Positions 1-11,145 of a DNA stretch of 64,000 nucleotides are shown in pieces. Source of the DNA: Calonectria ilicicola (taxonomy: Eukaryota > Ascomycota > Sordariomycetes > Hypocreales > Nectriaceae); contig CP085825.1 of NCBI GenBank assembly GCA_020809705.1, positions 4,154,001-4,218,000 of the forward strand, in the 5' to 3' direction. Within the stretch, counting starts at the first letter, position 1, and each line of letters starts with the position of its first letter. Below the pieces are notes generated by a model. It was not told where the DNA came from, made no database searches, and saw nothing but the letters and a program-made list of their open reading frames with translations. The position numbers and the translations under genes were made by a program.

Positions 1-333
1 CGACTTGGCCTTTGTCGTCGCCTCCTCCACCGCGTTGTGTTCTGCCAGCACTTCATTAAAGTCGCGTGCCTTTGCACTTTTCCGACCCCGCGTGGACTTC
101 CTTGGGGGCTCTGGATCCTCTGGCGAGTCTGCCTTCAACCTCTTCGACTTGCGCACAAATTGGAAATCGTCATCCCGCTCAAAATCGGCGGCGGCTGCTG
201 AACGATTAGTACCTCGTCCCTGCGCGTCTTCCCAATGCATCATACCGGAGGGTCGCTTGCTCGCCCGTCGCCCCAGCTGGCTACTCATGCTAATAACTTG
301 TAGCGTCTGCCGAGTCGTTACCAGAGTCGTCAT
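1..333 (-). CDS. DSN1/Mis13-like kinetochore protein, N-terminal part (partial)
   Basis: The minus-strand frame is open from an ATG at 333-331 to the window edge, so only about the first 111 codons are present. The protein starts MTTLVTTRQTLQVISMSSQ, then has a basic stretch (LGRRASKRPSG), a DDDFQFVRKSKRLK motif and a basic, proline-rich segment (PPRKSTRGRKSAKARDF). This pattern of a short hydrophobic start, RR-SKR, acidic 'DFxF' and a basic tail resembles the N-termini of fungal Mis12-Mtw1 family (Dsn1/Mis13) proteins, which link the MIND complex to inner kinetochores. That match is from memory; the conserved MIND domain lies outside the window. A second in-frame ATG at 288 could also be the start. 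It could instead be another basic nuclear protein. Confidence 0.45.
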   Translation of the reverse strand, partial: MTTLVTTRQTLQVISMSSQLGRRASKRPSGMMHWEDAQGRGTNRSAAAADFERDDDFQFVRKSKRLKADSPEDPEPPRKSTRGRKSAKARDFNEVLAEHNAVEEATTKAKS

Positions 334-1772
334 GGGTGGCGTATTTGGGACCGCATGGACTCCGAGATTTCGGGCGGTGGTCTGGAGGGGGGCTCCGGCA
401 GTCGATGTTGGTCCGGGAACAGCTCGGTCGCGTCGTCTCCAAGTTCGCGTCGCGTCGTGATACCGTTTCCAGAGGGTGCAAGTGAAGGTTGAAAAGTTGT
501 GCAGTCAGGTTCCTGGTCCAATTCGCGATGGGTCCGTAAGGCTCCGGGTGACGATGGTGGTTTGCGGGTCGCGACGAGGTTGTGATGGTTGAGGCGCATC
601 ACCTTGTTTACATGAGGGATGATTTATTGCTTGTCACGCTAAGCCACTTTTGGTCAGCAAGACGCCCCACCCGCCCGGCTCCAAACAAGGTGAGCCACCT
701 CGTTGTCGACTCCCAAATCTGTATGTGCATGAAACATAATATTGCCCAAATTTATCCATACAAGGAGGGGGAAAAAGTAAAGAAGCCTTGTCAAGTCTCA
801 ACATAGATCTGATATTTAGCCCTACGTAGAATATTCGTTTCAGATTCGATCCAAATCACCAATCACACAGCAATTTTAATGCGCATACAACACAGTCTTT
901 GAAATATTCTACTCACTCTACTCTTCCCCATCATCTTCCCTCCACTACCTCATGAATGAGTAGAATCAGTAAGATGTAAACAATTTATCTTTCTCAATAG
1001 TTCACAATAGTCGGGTTCTGTGGCGTAGAAAGTGAGAATGCAACAGAGACACAATCCTTCTAGCGGTACAGTACACATCGCCTGGATCCAACCTCATCTC
1101 ATCGTCACTTTGCACACACACAAACACACAACAATTGGGCGAAATCAAAATCTTGAACAGGTATTTTCATCATTTTCAATTGCGCAACGATTCATTTACC
1201 ACGTAGCTCTTGTTACCTACAGCTACCTGCGAAACCAATTCCCAACACCACCAAAGACGTCATCCCCTTGGTTCCGAGCCCCGTAACGCCTCCAGGCAAA
1301 GTAAATGCCGCCTGGCCAAACACCTTTTTTGATGTACGTCCCGTGTGCCTTGTCAAAAACTTACGTACAAGTGAAATGTTGGCGTCGCGACTCTCATCAA
1401 AGTTTTACCTCTCGAGGGCCGCTCCCCCATAAGAATCCCATGGGTGAGTCCGAGAGAACCAAACCCATTAAACACGAACCCCAGACACCAATCCCCGTCC
1501 GGATGTTCCACTCGTCGCGAATTGTTGTACAGGGCGAAAAAAGGTGAAGATTAAAAAGAAAAAGAAAAAGAAACAATTGGCAAGCCCTCCAGATTTCAGA
1601 ACCTTGTGGCCCTCTGTATATATGTATCATAGTTGGACTCCCACATAGCTTTTTCCGCGACGAGAGACGCGTCACCGCTCTGTCATTGAGGAAAGAAAGG
1701 GTCATCAGTGGATATCATTTTGCCGTCCAAAGGATCCGGCTCATCTTTTTCGTCGTCGGGTTGCGACTCGTT
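334..1772. other. intergenic, no gene seen
   Basis: This 1.4 kb lies between the start of the DSN1-like gene and the 3' end of ATF1. Open frames here are short and show no domain. It holds the putative DSN1-like promoter on the 334 side and the ATF1 3' UTR on the 1772 side. A purine (AAAAAG)n tract lies at about 1553-1573. Confidence 0.6.
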
Positions 1773-3632
1773 CTATGAGAAGCGCCGTTGGACACCCTGG
1801 CCGGCCATGACAGGCTGGTTAGGCATGGGAGCAGCCATGCCGTATGGGTTCATCTGAGGGTTAAAGGGCTCGACAACCTGTGACATAAATGCGCCGTGAA
1901 GGCCCTGCTGTTGGGTCACTGGGCAGTCCTTGTGTGCGAGGAGAAGAGTTTTCAAGTTTACAACTTCCTCTCTCAGTTGAGTAATTTGGGCAGTAAGAGC
2001 ATCGTTTTCGGTGCTGAACATTTCCACCTTACTTTGAAGGTTTGCCAGCCACTGCTTTTTTCTTTGACGACACTTGAGAGCAGCAACGCTGTACAAAGTT
2101 AGCAATCATACGTCAATATGAAAAAGTACGATGGGCTACGACATACCGGTTCCGCTCGAGGAAGTTCTTGCGCTTCTCCTCATCCGTCATCTTGGACTTG
2201 GATCCGTTCTCCTCTTGTTTTACGTTGAGATCATCGTCATCAGAGAAATCCATGCTATCATGCATCATGCCGCTATTCGACTTGGCCTTTTTGGCCGGAG
2301 GAGCCTTTGCGGGAGTCTCGTCGGCTTTTCTGCGACCATTTGTGGCCGGTGGGTTCTTCTTGCCCTTGCCCCTTGTGTTTGGTCGAGCCTGCTCGCTATC
2401 ATCTGATGCCACACTGCCTTCACTCATACCATGAACTACACCGGCCGGTGCGCCATTAGCATTGGACATCTGCGGCGAAGTGCTCATGTTCTGAGGCACA
2501 GGAGGCGCGGGATGTGCGTGTGTAGTTGCGCCGGAAGAGACAGCAAACTGGTTTGTGGATTGTGCGCCATTCCTGCCCTGGGCGAGCATAAATAGACCGT
2601 TGGCAGCATCGTTATCGTGAGGATCGAAAGGGCCGGATGCGCCCTTGGCCTCGGACTTGACCGTGGCAGAGCCGTTGGCCATCTCCTGGGGCTGGGACGT
2701 CACAGAGGGTGGTTGTTGTGGTGGAGGTTGGTTTGGTCCGGCTGGTCGCTGAGCACCATTGACTTGATCGCGCTTGGCGGCGGCGTTCATAGCCGTGCGG
2801 TGGAAATCAATGGTACTGGGAGTCGCGCCACCACTCGCAAGCTGGGCAAAGAGCGCTTGCGAATTAGGGCTAGGGGCAGGGAACATTGAACCACTGCCGC
2901 CAGGAGTTAATCCAGTCCTGAGAGAGGACTCGTTGGGTGTTGGGAAGCTGCCGCGGAGGTGGTGCGTATCGCCAAAGTAATCATTGGCGGGACCCGAAAG
3001 CATTGCCGGGCTTAGAGGACCGGTTCGCAAGGAACCGCCACCCCAGTTAAACGGCGTCGCGTTGGTTCCAGGTAAGAGGGATGAGGGTGAAGTCAACGCA
3101 GCGACCGAGGGCAATTTGGTACCTCCTGGTGTCTCTGGCGCACCCCCGAAGGACTGCTCGAAGGGATTGGGCTCCAGACTGAGAGAGCCGCCGACCTGGG
3201 CCGCGAAGTAATCGGGAGTGTTGGTACCTTGTTGTTGACCTGGTCGGGGAGGAGGCGCGAGAGGTTTGGCGGCTTCGGCATTGGACGCTACCTCTGGTTT
3301 CGCGGGAGGCTCGGGCTTCGCGTCGGTAGAGGCGTCTGCGTGACGTTAGACGTGGGCACAATGGTCGACAGCGACAAGAGTTATGGCAGTCTAGGTGCGA
3401 CAAGGAACAAAAGCATATGACAGCGACAGGAACAGAGGCAACAACGAGGTGGTTGGTGATGACGGAGTGGAATGGGTGGAATGAGTGTGATGCGTCATGG
3501 CTGGCAAGCCAAAAAGGATTGGACAGAGGAGGGGGGTTTGTAAAACTGACCTGGTCGGGGGGGGGAGTTGTTAGACTGTTTTGGGGACTTCGACTCACCT
3601 CCAGCAGAGGCGTCGGTTGTTGAAGTCCCCAT
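1773..3632 (-). CDS. ATF1: bZIP transcription factor, ATF1/AtfA type
   Basis: There are three exons: 3632-3599, 3335-2147 and 2088-1773 (512 aa). Exon 1 codes only MGTSTTDASAG plus one base. Intron 1 is long (263 nt) and intron 2 (58 nt) splits the basic region. The basic region and zipper read KRKNFLERNR / VAALKCRQRKKQWLANL, followed by heptad-spaced hydrophobics (VEMFSTENDALTAQITQLREE). The N-terminal half has the motif LSLEPNPFEQSFGG and a Ser/Pro-rich segment typical of Aft1-type activation/osmotic domains. The middle is Gln/Pro-rich with a basic nuclear-localisation patch (about residues 300-345). In known fungi this factor acts downstream of the HOG/Sty1 stress MAP kinase and binds CRE (TGACGTCA). 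The start was chosen because the exon 1/exon 2 splice keeps phase and gives a complete conserved N-terminus. Confidence 0.93.
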
Positions 3633-6249
3633 GATGACGATGATGTATTATAGCTGGGGCGGCAAGGTTGTTGGAAGTTGGTCGAGTGGGGGGGTGGGAG
3701 CGACAGAATGAGATGGAGGAAGACAAAAAAGCCAAATGAGGTCAGAGGCGACGATGGCAGAAACCAGCCCCTACTACGGGGCGAGTGCAGCACAACAACC
3801 GTGCGGTCTAGGAAGCAGAAAAGCGGCGCGCACTGCAGCTACCGACCAGAAAAAAAAAAGAGAAAAAAGAGCCGGCCGAATCAGTGGAGTGCAGCAGGCG
3901 TGCGAGGCGGTGATTGCGTCGGAGCGTCGTAGAGCAAAAACGGGCGGTGATGTGGATTGCGTCGATAGAGAGGGATTGTGAAAGGATCAGGTTGGGGGAA
4001 GACGTCAGAGATGACGTTGTGAAGCAGCGAAAAGGAAGGGCGCAAAAAAAGAAGGCGGGCGCTGGGCTCCTAGAAGGTCTTGTGTGGCCACGGCAGAGAC
4101 AGGGAAGGACCGGGGTGCCATCGCTGACAAAAACGCCACCGGGCCTCGTGGCGACCGGGTGTGTGGTTCTCACACTGTGCTGGATGGTATCGTCCGATTT
4201 CCCCCAACCCAAGCTCGGCTTGGTAAAGGGCGATCACTCCGACGGGCAAAGGGCATTGGACTGCGTGGGCCCCCCTCTCCAAGAAGTATGTGTGTGTGCT
4301 ACAGTACATGCAACATGGTGCGTTGGCCGGTCGGGCTTCGGACGAGAGAAGCAAATCAGAAAGAATAAAAAATAATGATACTAAATAAAATAGAGGCAAA
4401 CCCCCCAAAAAAGTCAAGTCATGGCAATGGGGCAGTGTTCCCAATGCGACAGATGCCACTGGAGGGCCGCCATTGTTGGCCCCGAGCTATGTGACAGCAC
4501 GAATACTAGACTCCCCCACTACCGCTACCACTACCACTGCCTATGATTACCAACCCAGGCGTATTACAGCGGCCTCTTGTCGGCGCTGGTCGGAGCCGAA
4601 ATACAGTGCCAGAAGGTGCATGCACGCCCATAATGGTTGCAGTGGGGAGCCTCGCTCTTCTCTCGTTTTTGCTTTGCTTTGACCCAGTATTACCGGTTGA
4701 GGGACCAGTCTTAACCCCCTCAGTGGCGTCACGCCCTCAGATCGAAAGAGTGTCCAGCATAATAGTGCAGCATGTCGGGGAAGCACAATATGCTATTCGT
4801 ACTGTGCGGGTACCAAACGACCAGGGTTGGTTTTTTTTTTTTTTTCTCCTTCTCCCCACCCCACCAGAGAACATTTGCCAAAGCCAGAGAGGACAAGACG
4901 CAGGTGAGTGGGGCAAATCGCCGGCCCATCACCGTCATTCCCCCCGGAGCCAATGACCCGCCCACGACGTGATGACGCAGAGCTATGAGGCGCGACTGGC
5001 CTAAGTGTGGTTGGCTTCCCTCACACACCCGTCTGCCCATTTTCCTCTTTGGCGCATCAATTGATACACTGCCTCTCTCCCTTCAGAACCTTGAATTCTG
5101 AGATGGGTGGGAGGAGGCATGCAAGGGAGGTGATGCGATAAAAAAGGAAAAAAAAGAAGAATCCGATGCTTCCGCAACGGCATTTCTTCCTCGGCTTGTC
5201 GCCCCTCCCGGAATGTTGGGGTCGTTGCTTTCCCTCTGCACCTGATTGATATACAGTAGTCCGGGCGTGAGGGAAGTACTGTATGTCCGTCGCCAGAGGA
5301 GGCATTTCTCTTTTCTCTTGTCCCCACATTATACTTACTGTATGGAACTGGGCCTTTCCAGTAGTTCAACCAAGCCAAGCTGAGCTTGATCCCTTCCACC
5401 TCTTAGATTGACTAGTTGACACATCAACAGACATTCATATCTCTTCCTTTTCATCGAACACAGCAATCCTTCTGTTTCTCAATCAATATATCTGCGACAG
5501 TGATAAAGTCTTCCTTGGCTTCACCGACTCTCTTCAACCACGCCAGAATACGAAATTAGCCCTGCCAGGTCGTGGTATGGTTTCCCTCTTTTTTTTTTCT
5601 GCCCTTTTCTCGTTGGCAGAATTACAAGGTCCTCCCCTTCACTAGTGGCGAAACTGGTAAAGCTATCCGTTCCCCCAACATCCTCGTCACCCTCACTGTG
5701 TGGCCTCGCCTCTTCCTTACTGGTGGGCGAACAGCTTCTTACAAATCGCGGTACACGCTTCACGGCGCGCTAGCTTTGGCCCCCGGTCCTTATCGGATCC
5801 TCATTCAACATGGCCCAATCTGGTCATTCCCCGGGACTGGCCACGAACGAGATCGCGTGCACAGTCTGTGAGTAAAAGTGTGAATTGCCTGTTCCCTGGG
5901 ACGGTGCAGAGGATGCACAGAGCCCACACGCCGACCGACTTGCATCCGCCTCTAGTGGATAAGGATGGCGAATGCCGACCAAAATCGAACCAGAGGTCTG
6001 GAGGACCGAGCAATACTCTCAAGTTGAATCTGTGGTGATTTTAATTGGCATGACCGAAAAGGAACAAAAAAAATCCCCGGATCTGGCTAACCAGGGCGGC
6101 AGCCGTCAAACTCTGCAAAATGAGAAACACTGGACGCGAAACGGTCCAATCGAGCACAGTACCGCGTTTAGAGCTGACGCATGCACTGTGCACCTACTGT
6201 GCCGGCCTTGGATCCAGCGCTCGACCCCCAGCGCAATATGACCAGGCAA

Positions 6250-6257
6250 TGACGTCA
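6250..6257. promoter_or_regulatory. perfect CRE palindrome (candidate ATF/CREB site)
   Basis: TGACGTCA is the consensus site of ATF/CREB bZIP proteins. It lies about 2.6 kb upstream of the ATF1 start codon. One exact match is expected by chance in a window of this size, so the evidence is positional only. Confidence 0.3.
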
Positions 6258-6472
6258 GCTTGCAAACATACTGCAACAACGTATGAGACAAGCGCCGTTC
6301 TCGTTGGCTGAAGGAGGAATGCTTGGACAAACACCTCTTCCTTGTGCTCCCCCTCCTCCTCAAACCCATCACTCGTGTCTGTCTGTGTCTGCGTCCGTGT
6401 GTCTTAAATTGATGAGGCGATCCGTCGCGTTTCCGTCAGCCGTCGCCGGCGCCCCGGGCGTCAACTGGTTGG

Positions 6473-6504
6473 TCCATCCATCCATCCATCCATCCACCCA
6501 TCCA
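6473..6504. repeat. (TCCA)n microsatellite
   Basis: Six perfect TCCA units are followed by two imperfect ones. It lies in the non-coding region between ATF1 and the GST-like gene. Confidence 0.9.
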
Positions 6505-7800
6505 CACACCATTTGGCGCTATGCGAGGTCCAGGGGGGAAAACTCGAGCCTCACTCAAATATGCCGTTCCCAAGGCGCCAGACTCGCGAGGCTCGTGGCA
6601 TTCTTCTCTAGCCCCACTATAGACCCGCATGTTGGCAAATTATGACGCATGTCCCCTCGTACCGGCCACACGTCTCCATCATGAACACGACATGAAGTGC
6701 AAGCAGGCGAAATTGCAATGCGCCTAGACAACACTGGAAAGGCAACCTGCCAGACTTGCAACCATTGCATTAGTATTCTATTGCTGTGTAGTGGATGTTA
6801 ATATTGTCGAATTTTCATCGCGTGATTCCGGTTTATACCCGCCAATTGATCAATCCTTTTTTTTTTCCATGTGCTTGCCCAAAGCTCAAAGAAACGAAAA
6901 AAAAAATTCCATCCCCTCCCCCCCCATCGGGTCATTTCCCCCGAAGCTTGGACAGAGAATCCTCGACTACGGCGAATTGCATCAGAGACACAGCATCATG
7001 ATGCCAATGATCGAGATCAAACAGCTATTCTGAGTCAGCTGTGCCCGAGCCCCCGGAACTAGCTATCCTTTGTCGAGCCAGCTCATGTTAGCTCCCGTAG
7101 ATCCAAGGTCGTCACAGCCGATGGCACCCATTCACGCTCCCTCGCGTGCCTACTCTGAGATCCAACCCGGCTGTGACGTTGGACTCCTGTCAATCAATCA
7201 CCTGCGGTGCAGTGCGAGGTTGATTCGTACGCCGCCAATGTGAGCTTGGTCCCCGACCGAAGCCATGGCATTGGACCCCAACCTATTGTACTGAGTATGC
7301 TTACTTTGATAAAAAGATGATGTCAACGGTCGGCTACGTCAGTGGGCTGTCCATGCTAGTGGGCGAAACACATGCCCAAAACTGGACCTTGCGTCCCTTG
7401 ACCAGAATATGAATTAGAGAAAAAGGAGTAAAGCAAAGTAAAATATCGGCTAGGAAAACGATTAGCTAACGGTTGCAATTTAAATCCACCGCCTAAAATT
7501 GGTCATTTCGATCCATTGATCATGGTGTAATTACTGTATACGCCACTCATCATCATGATCCTACCCTAGACCGTAGATTTACTAAAGGAGCATGTCAAAA
7601 TACCATTGATTGCATTAGTGAGGGTGACTGTGTACCAAAACAAACGATATTACATTGTGCGTTTTCATTTTTTCCTCTGGCGCTTTCTTGAGCCCGGCAT
7701 GGGTTACTGGGCCCATGGTTCTCCAGTGACACATGATGACGACTTGCATACATACTTACACATTCAAGTCACTAGTCTATGTCGAGCGCAACGGATGCCA

Positions 7801-8863
7801 CTACAGTTTCATGTCCAAGCCTAGCTTCTTGATCCTGAACTTGTGCCTTGGTGCGTGAACCCTCACGGTATTGTCCCCATCGCCGGTCTCATACACCACC
7901 TCGTTCAAATCGATCCCGACCAGCTTTCCGACATCCCTGCCCGATGATCCGGTGTCTGTCGGCCAGACGGTCACGCGGTCTCCTCGTCCAAGCCCCTGCG
8001 AAACGATGACGGGATCAGACTCGTCGACTGCAATATCCCGATCAGAGAACGGCGACCCGAGAATCACGCTTGCGGCCTCATCGCCCGAAACCGTTGCTGT
8101 CTTCCCTGTGCGCTTCTTGGCTGCCGACACGGCCTCCTGGAACCGCTGCACCCAGGCGTAGACACGCGGGTACGTAGCTGGGGAGAAGCGATCCTTGGGC
8201 AGCGCGCTCGGAATGCCAGTTATCCAGTGGACCGGCCAGATGGCCTCAATATCTGCCAATGTGGGATTTGGCGTTTTCAGGATCCAATCGCGCCCGTCGG
8301 CCAGCAGTGTCGTCTCGAGCAAGTTGAGAGCGCGGCTGAAGGCGCCAATGGCTTCGGGCCTCGCGGCGCCCATGCTCTCAGCGCTGAGAGGGGCGCCCAT
8401 GAAGTCGCCTCGGTCGCGAAAGTACGCCGGATCTTTCAGAAAAGGGAGATCCGTCGGAAGAAGCTGGACCGCCCTGCCAAAGAGACCCGAATCGTTGGTA
8501 AAAGACGCCAGGAGCTTTTCGATAGCAACCTGATCCGGGTCTGTGGCGCCGAGACGCGGGAGCTCGGGAAATAGGCCCTCGAGCTTGAGGAGCTGCAGCC
8601 GGGTATCGAGGTAGATGTCGCGCCCGATGGACAGTACTGGAATGCGTCGATACGAAATCCCCAATCGCGAGATGTCCGGCCGGGGCATCATTCCAGGTTG
8701 CATCTGACAACTGTGAGCATCGATTCATCACCGCTGTTTTTCCATGATTGCTTGAACTCACACATTGACTGTATGGGATACCCCGAAGGGTCAAGTACCA
8801 GACAATCCGTTTTGCATATGGAGAGTATGCATAATGATAGAGGATGACCCGAGGATCCGACAT
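7801..8863 (-). CDS. glutathione S-transferase N-terminal domain protein with extra C-terminal domain
   Basis: There are two exons, 8863-8762 and 8703-7801, joined in phase 0 (334 aa). The N-terminal 80 residues are thioredoxin-like: VILYHYAYSPYAKRIVWYL with the SPYA turn, then IPVLSIGRDIYLDTRLQLLKLE, which matches the conserved glutathione-binding 'VPVL...DS' strand-turn of GST folds. The helical middle resembles a GST C-terminal domain (LADIEAIWPVHWITG). The last ~85 residues (from VIVSQGLGRGDRVTVWP to the end) are a beta-rich extension absent from ordinary GSTs. Fungal proteins of this length and architecture are usually annotated only as GST-N-terminal domain proteins, and the substrate is unknown. 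The gene follows a 4 kb gap and precedes the CNBP-like gene on the same strand. Confidence 0.85.
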
Positions 8864-9382
8864 ATTGACTGTAGTCTCAATAATTACTCAAGTAAACTTG
8901 GTTTGTGATAACTATTCGGATTACAATCTCCCCCATTTGCAGTTGCGGCACGCGTCTTACAAGTGTGGCACTGAGCCTCGGTTGGCGTTTTGCGGGGTGC
9001 AGCCGAGCCATGTCCATGTCCTCGGCTGGTCGCTGGCCAATAGCGTGTTACACCTCACCAACTTTGCTTTACATTTCAACTTCGCTTTGATCGCACTCAT
9101 TAGGAAGACAGGCACCAAATTTCATCGAGATAGAGTGAAACAAGTATCAATTCAATCCCGTTGTCTTCCATTTGAAATGTCTCTTACTTGAGATTTGTAG
9201 ACATTGTCCCGATTAAACTTACTTTCGAAAAGAAACTTGACTAGACCGCAATTTTTCTGCATCAAGAGTAGCCATCAGCTAAGGCTGTCTTCCGCAGACC
9301 TAACCCATCAAGCCTGAGATCAAGGTAGCCCGAAGGAAATCCGAATAATTAATAGAAGTTCCCAGTGGCGATCTATAGGCTA
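8864..9382. other. intergenic, no gene seen
   Basis: This 519 bp holds the 5' flank of the GST-like gene and the 3' flank of the zinc-knuckle gene. No coding signal was seen. Confidence 0.6.
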
Positions 9383-11052
9383 CTACCAACCGCCGTCGTT
9401 GGCTTCCGCGGCGCCCCCTGCTTGCCAATGGTCGTCGCCATTATTCTGGTCAGCACTGCTGAACCCACCGTTGTTGAACCCGCCGTCATCCGCAGGCGCA
9501 TCAAAGCCCCTATCATTGTTGAAACCTTCCTCCTCCTTGGGAGGCATCTTGCATCGAACCTTGGTGTGTCCAAATTCTTGGCAGTTGGAGCATTGGACTT
9601 TGCTCCCTACAAATGTGTCAGTGTCACGACCTGGGAAGACAATAATATCAACCTACAATCCTTGGGCTCAGGACAGTCTTTGCTGAAATGTCCAGTTTTC
9701 TCGCAGTTACGACATTGAACTGTGTCCATGTTCCGGGGTTTGTCACATTCCTTTGCCATATGGCCTTCTTCGCCGCAGTTGCGACAAGCCCTGCCGCCAC
9801 CCTGGGGACAGTCTTTGGAGAAATGTCCCACTACAAAACCAAGTTAGCAATGTATAAAGAAAAGGAATTAAGCTGATCATACTCTCGTTGCACTTTCGGC
9901 ATTCGACGTTGTCCAGGTTGGGTGGCTCTTCACAGTCCGCCACTTTGTGACCCGATTTTCTTTGACATGTCAGTATGAGGAATGCCCTTTCGGGAATTCA
10001 ATTGAAACTAACCCGCAATTTTTGCAAGCAAACTTGTCCACACGAGGTTCAGGGCCTATTAGGTTAGCCAAGCCACTGTTGGTTTGTTATGCACTTACAA
10101 TCTCTGACACGATGACCGTCAGCGCCACAGTTGTAGCATGATATTTTGGCGGCGTCGGTTCGTTCAGCCTTCTCCTGAGTGCAGAACTTGGATGTGTGAC
10201 CAAGCTCTTTGCAATTGGCGCAAAGCGGAATGCCCTTGTCAACAACTTCACCTGCCTCATCTAGACGAGAAAGAAGCTCATTTCGATCTTGGGGCCATCC
10301 TTCTATCTCACGAGGACGCTCTGGCTTCTCGGAGAACCGGTAGGAGATGGTGTACTTCTTTCCCATGTTTCCTTGAAGATCCATGTTTGTGAAGATTTCA
10401 ATGAGAGGCTTCTCAATAGAAATCATCCAAAGACCGATTTGATCACCGATGAGGGCCTCTTGGAGCTCCCGGTAAGTAACGTTTCCGTCAAGAGCCTTGA
10501 CGTATTCCTGGATTGCCTCCTTTGCGTCGTCAACGTCTTTCTCAGAGGCCGCCGCCTTGAGTTTCTCCCAAGCTGCCTCGGGAGTGACAGTGGCGATATG
10601 CTCACGGTTAATCTTTCGAGCGTTTTCGCAATTCTTGCGCATGTGGCCTGGTAAGATTAGTCGATAATTTTTGGTTAAATCATTCTGGAAGACAGACCTT
10701 CTTCTCCGCAGTTCTCACAAACCATAGGAGGCTTGTCTGGGCAATCCTTGATCATGTGGCCAGGCTGCTTGCAGAAACGGCAAGTCATTTCCTGAGGATT
10801 GGGGCAATCAGCCCGAATATGACTGGGTGTGTTAGTATATAAGAAAAATTAGGGAAATGAGACCATACCCTGTTTCGCCACAGCCAAAGCACTTTCCATC
10901 ATTGAGTCCGTTGGCTTGATCGAACTCGTCCCTTGGAAAGAAGGTTAGTCTTTTCGTTAGATTCTTGGCGGGGGAATATTAAGTGATACTCACCCACCAA
11001 AATCTTGGCCGCTCCCGCCGTTGGTCCCGAGATCGCCAGTGTTAGACTCCAT
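9383..11052 (-). CDS. CNBP/GIS2-like protein with ten CCHC zinc knuckles; 5' end disrupted
   Basis: There are eight exons: 11052-10994, 10931-10869, 10822-10698, 10647-10099, 10055-10013, 9959-9883, 9830-9657 and 9606-9383 (437 aa from the ATG at 11052). Ten C-x2-C-x4-H-x4-C knuckles are visible, for example CFGCGETGHIRADC, CRFCKQPGHMIKDC, CENCGEEGHMRKNC, CYNCGADGHRVRDC and CSNCQEFGHTKVRC. Three sit before and seven after a ~120-residue non-knuckle domain (around KPLIEIFTNMDLQGNMGKKY). The tail is Asn/Gly-rich and ends NDGGW. Knuckles bind single-stranded nucleic acid, and relatives act in mRNA translation. The expected start, ATG GCC GAA at 11145-11137, is followed at once by TAG (11136-11134). 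The frame then stays open, so I start at the next in-frame ATG (11052), which loses only a low-complexity N-terminus. An out-of-frame ATG at about 11110 lies between them. Confidence 0.85.
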
Positions 11053-11145
11053 GTTGAAAGCGTCACCGTTATCTCTGTTGGACGTAGCTGGCTCTTCAAA
11101 GCCCCATGCATCACCACCACGTGGAGCCGTTCCCTATTCGGCCAT

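Larger units (their letters stand above)
3633..7800. other. large gene-poor intergenic region
   Basis: This 4.2 kb lies between the ATF1 start and the 3' end of the GST-like gene. No open frame longer than about 150 codons or with a recognisable domain was found on either strand. It holds the ATF1 promoter and probably a long leader. Visible features are a perfect CRE palindrome at 6250-6257, several TGACG half-sites, poly-T and poly-A runs (about 4831-4847, 6857-6867) and a (TCCA)n microsatellite at 6473-6504. An unannotated non-coding RNA is possible but cannot be shown from the sequence. Confidence 0.6.

Noticed and set aside
5..460. 151-codon plus-strand frame at the left edge
   Set aside because: It is antisense to the DSN1-like frame, which has the more protein-like sequence. 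No domain was seen.
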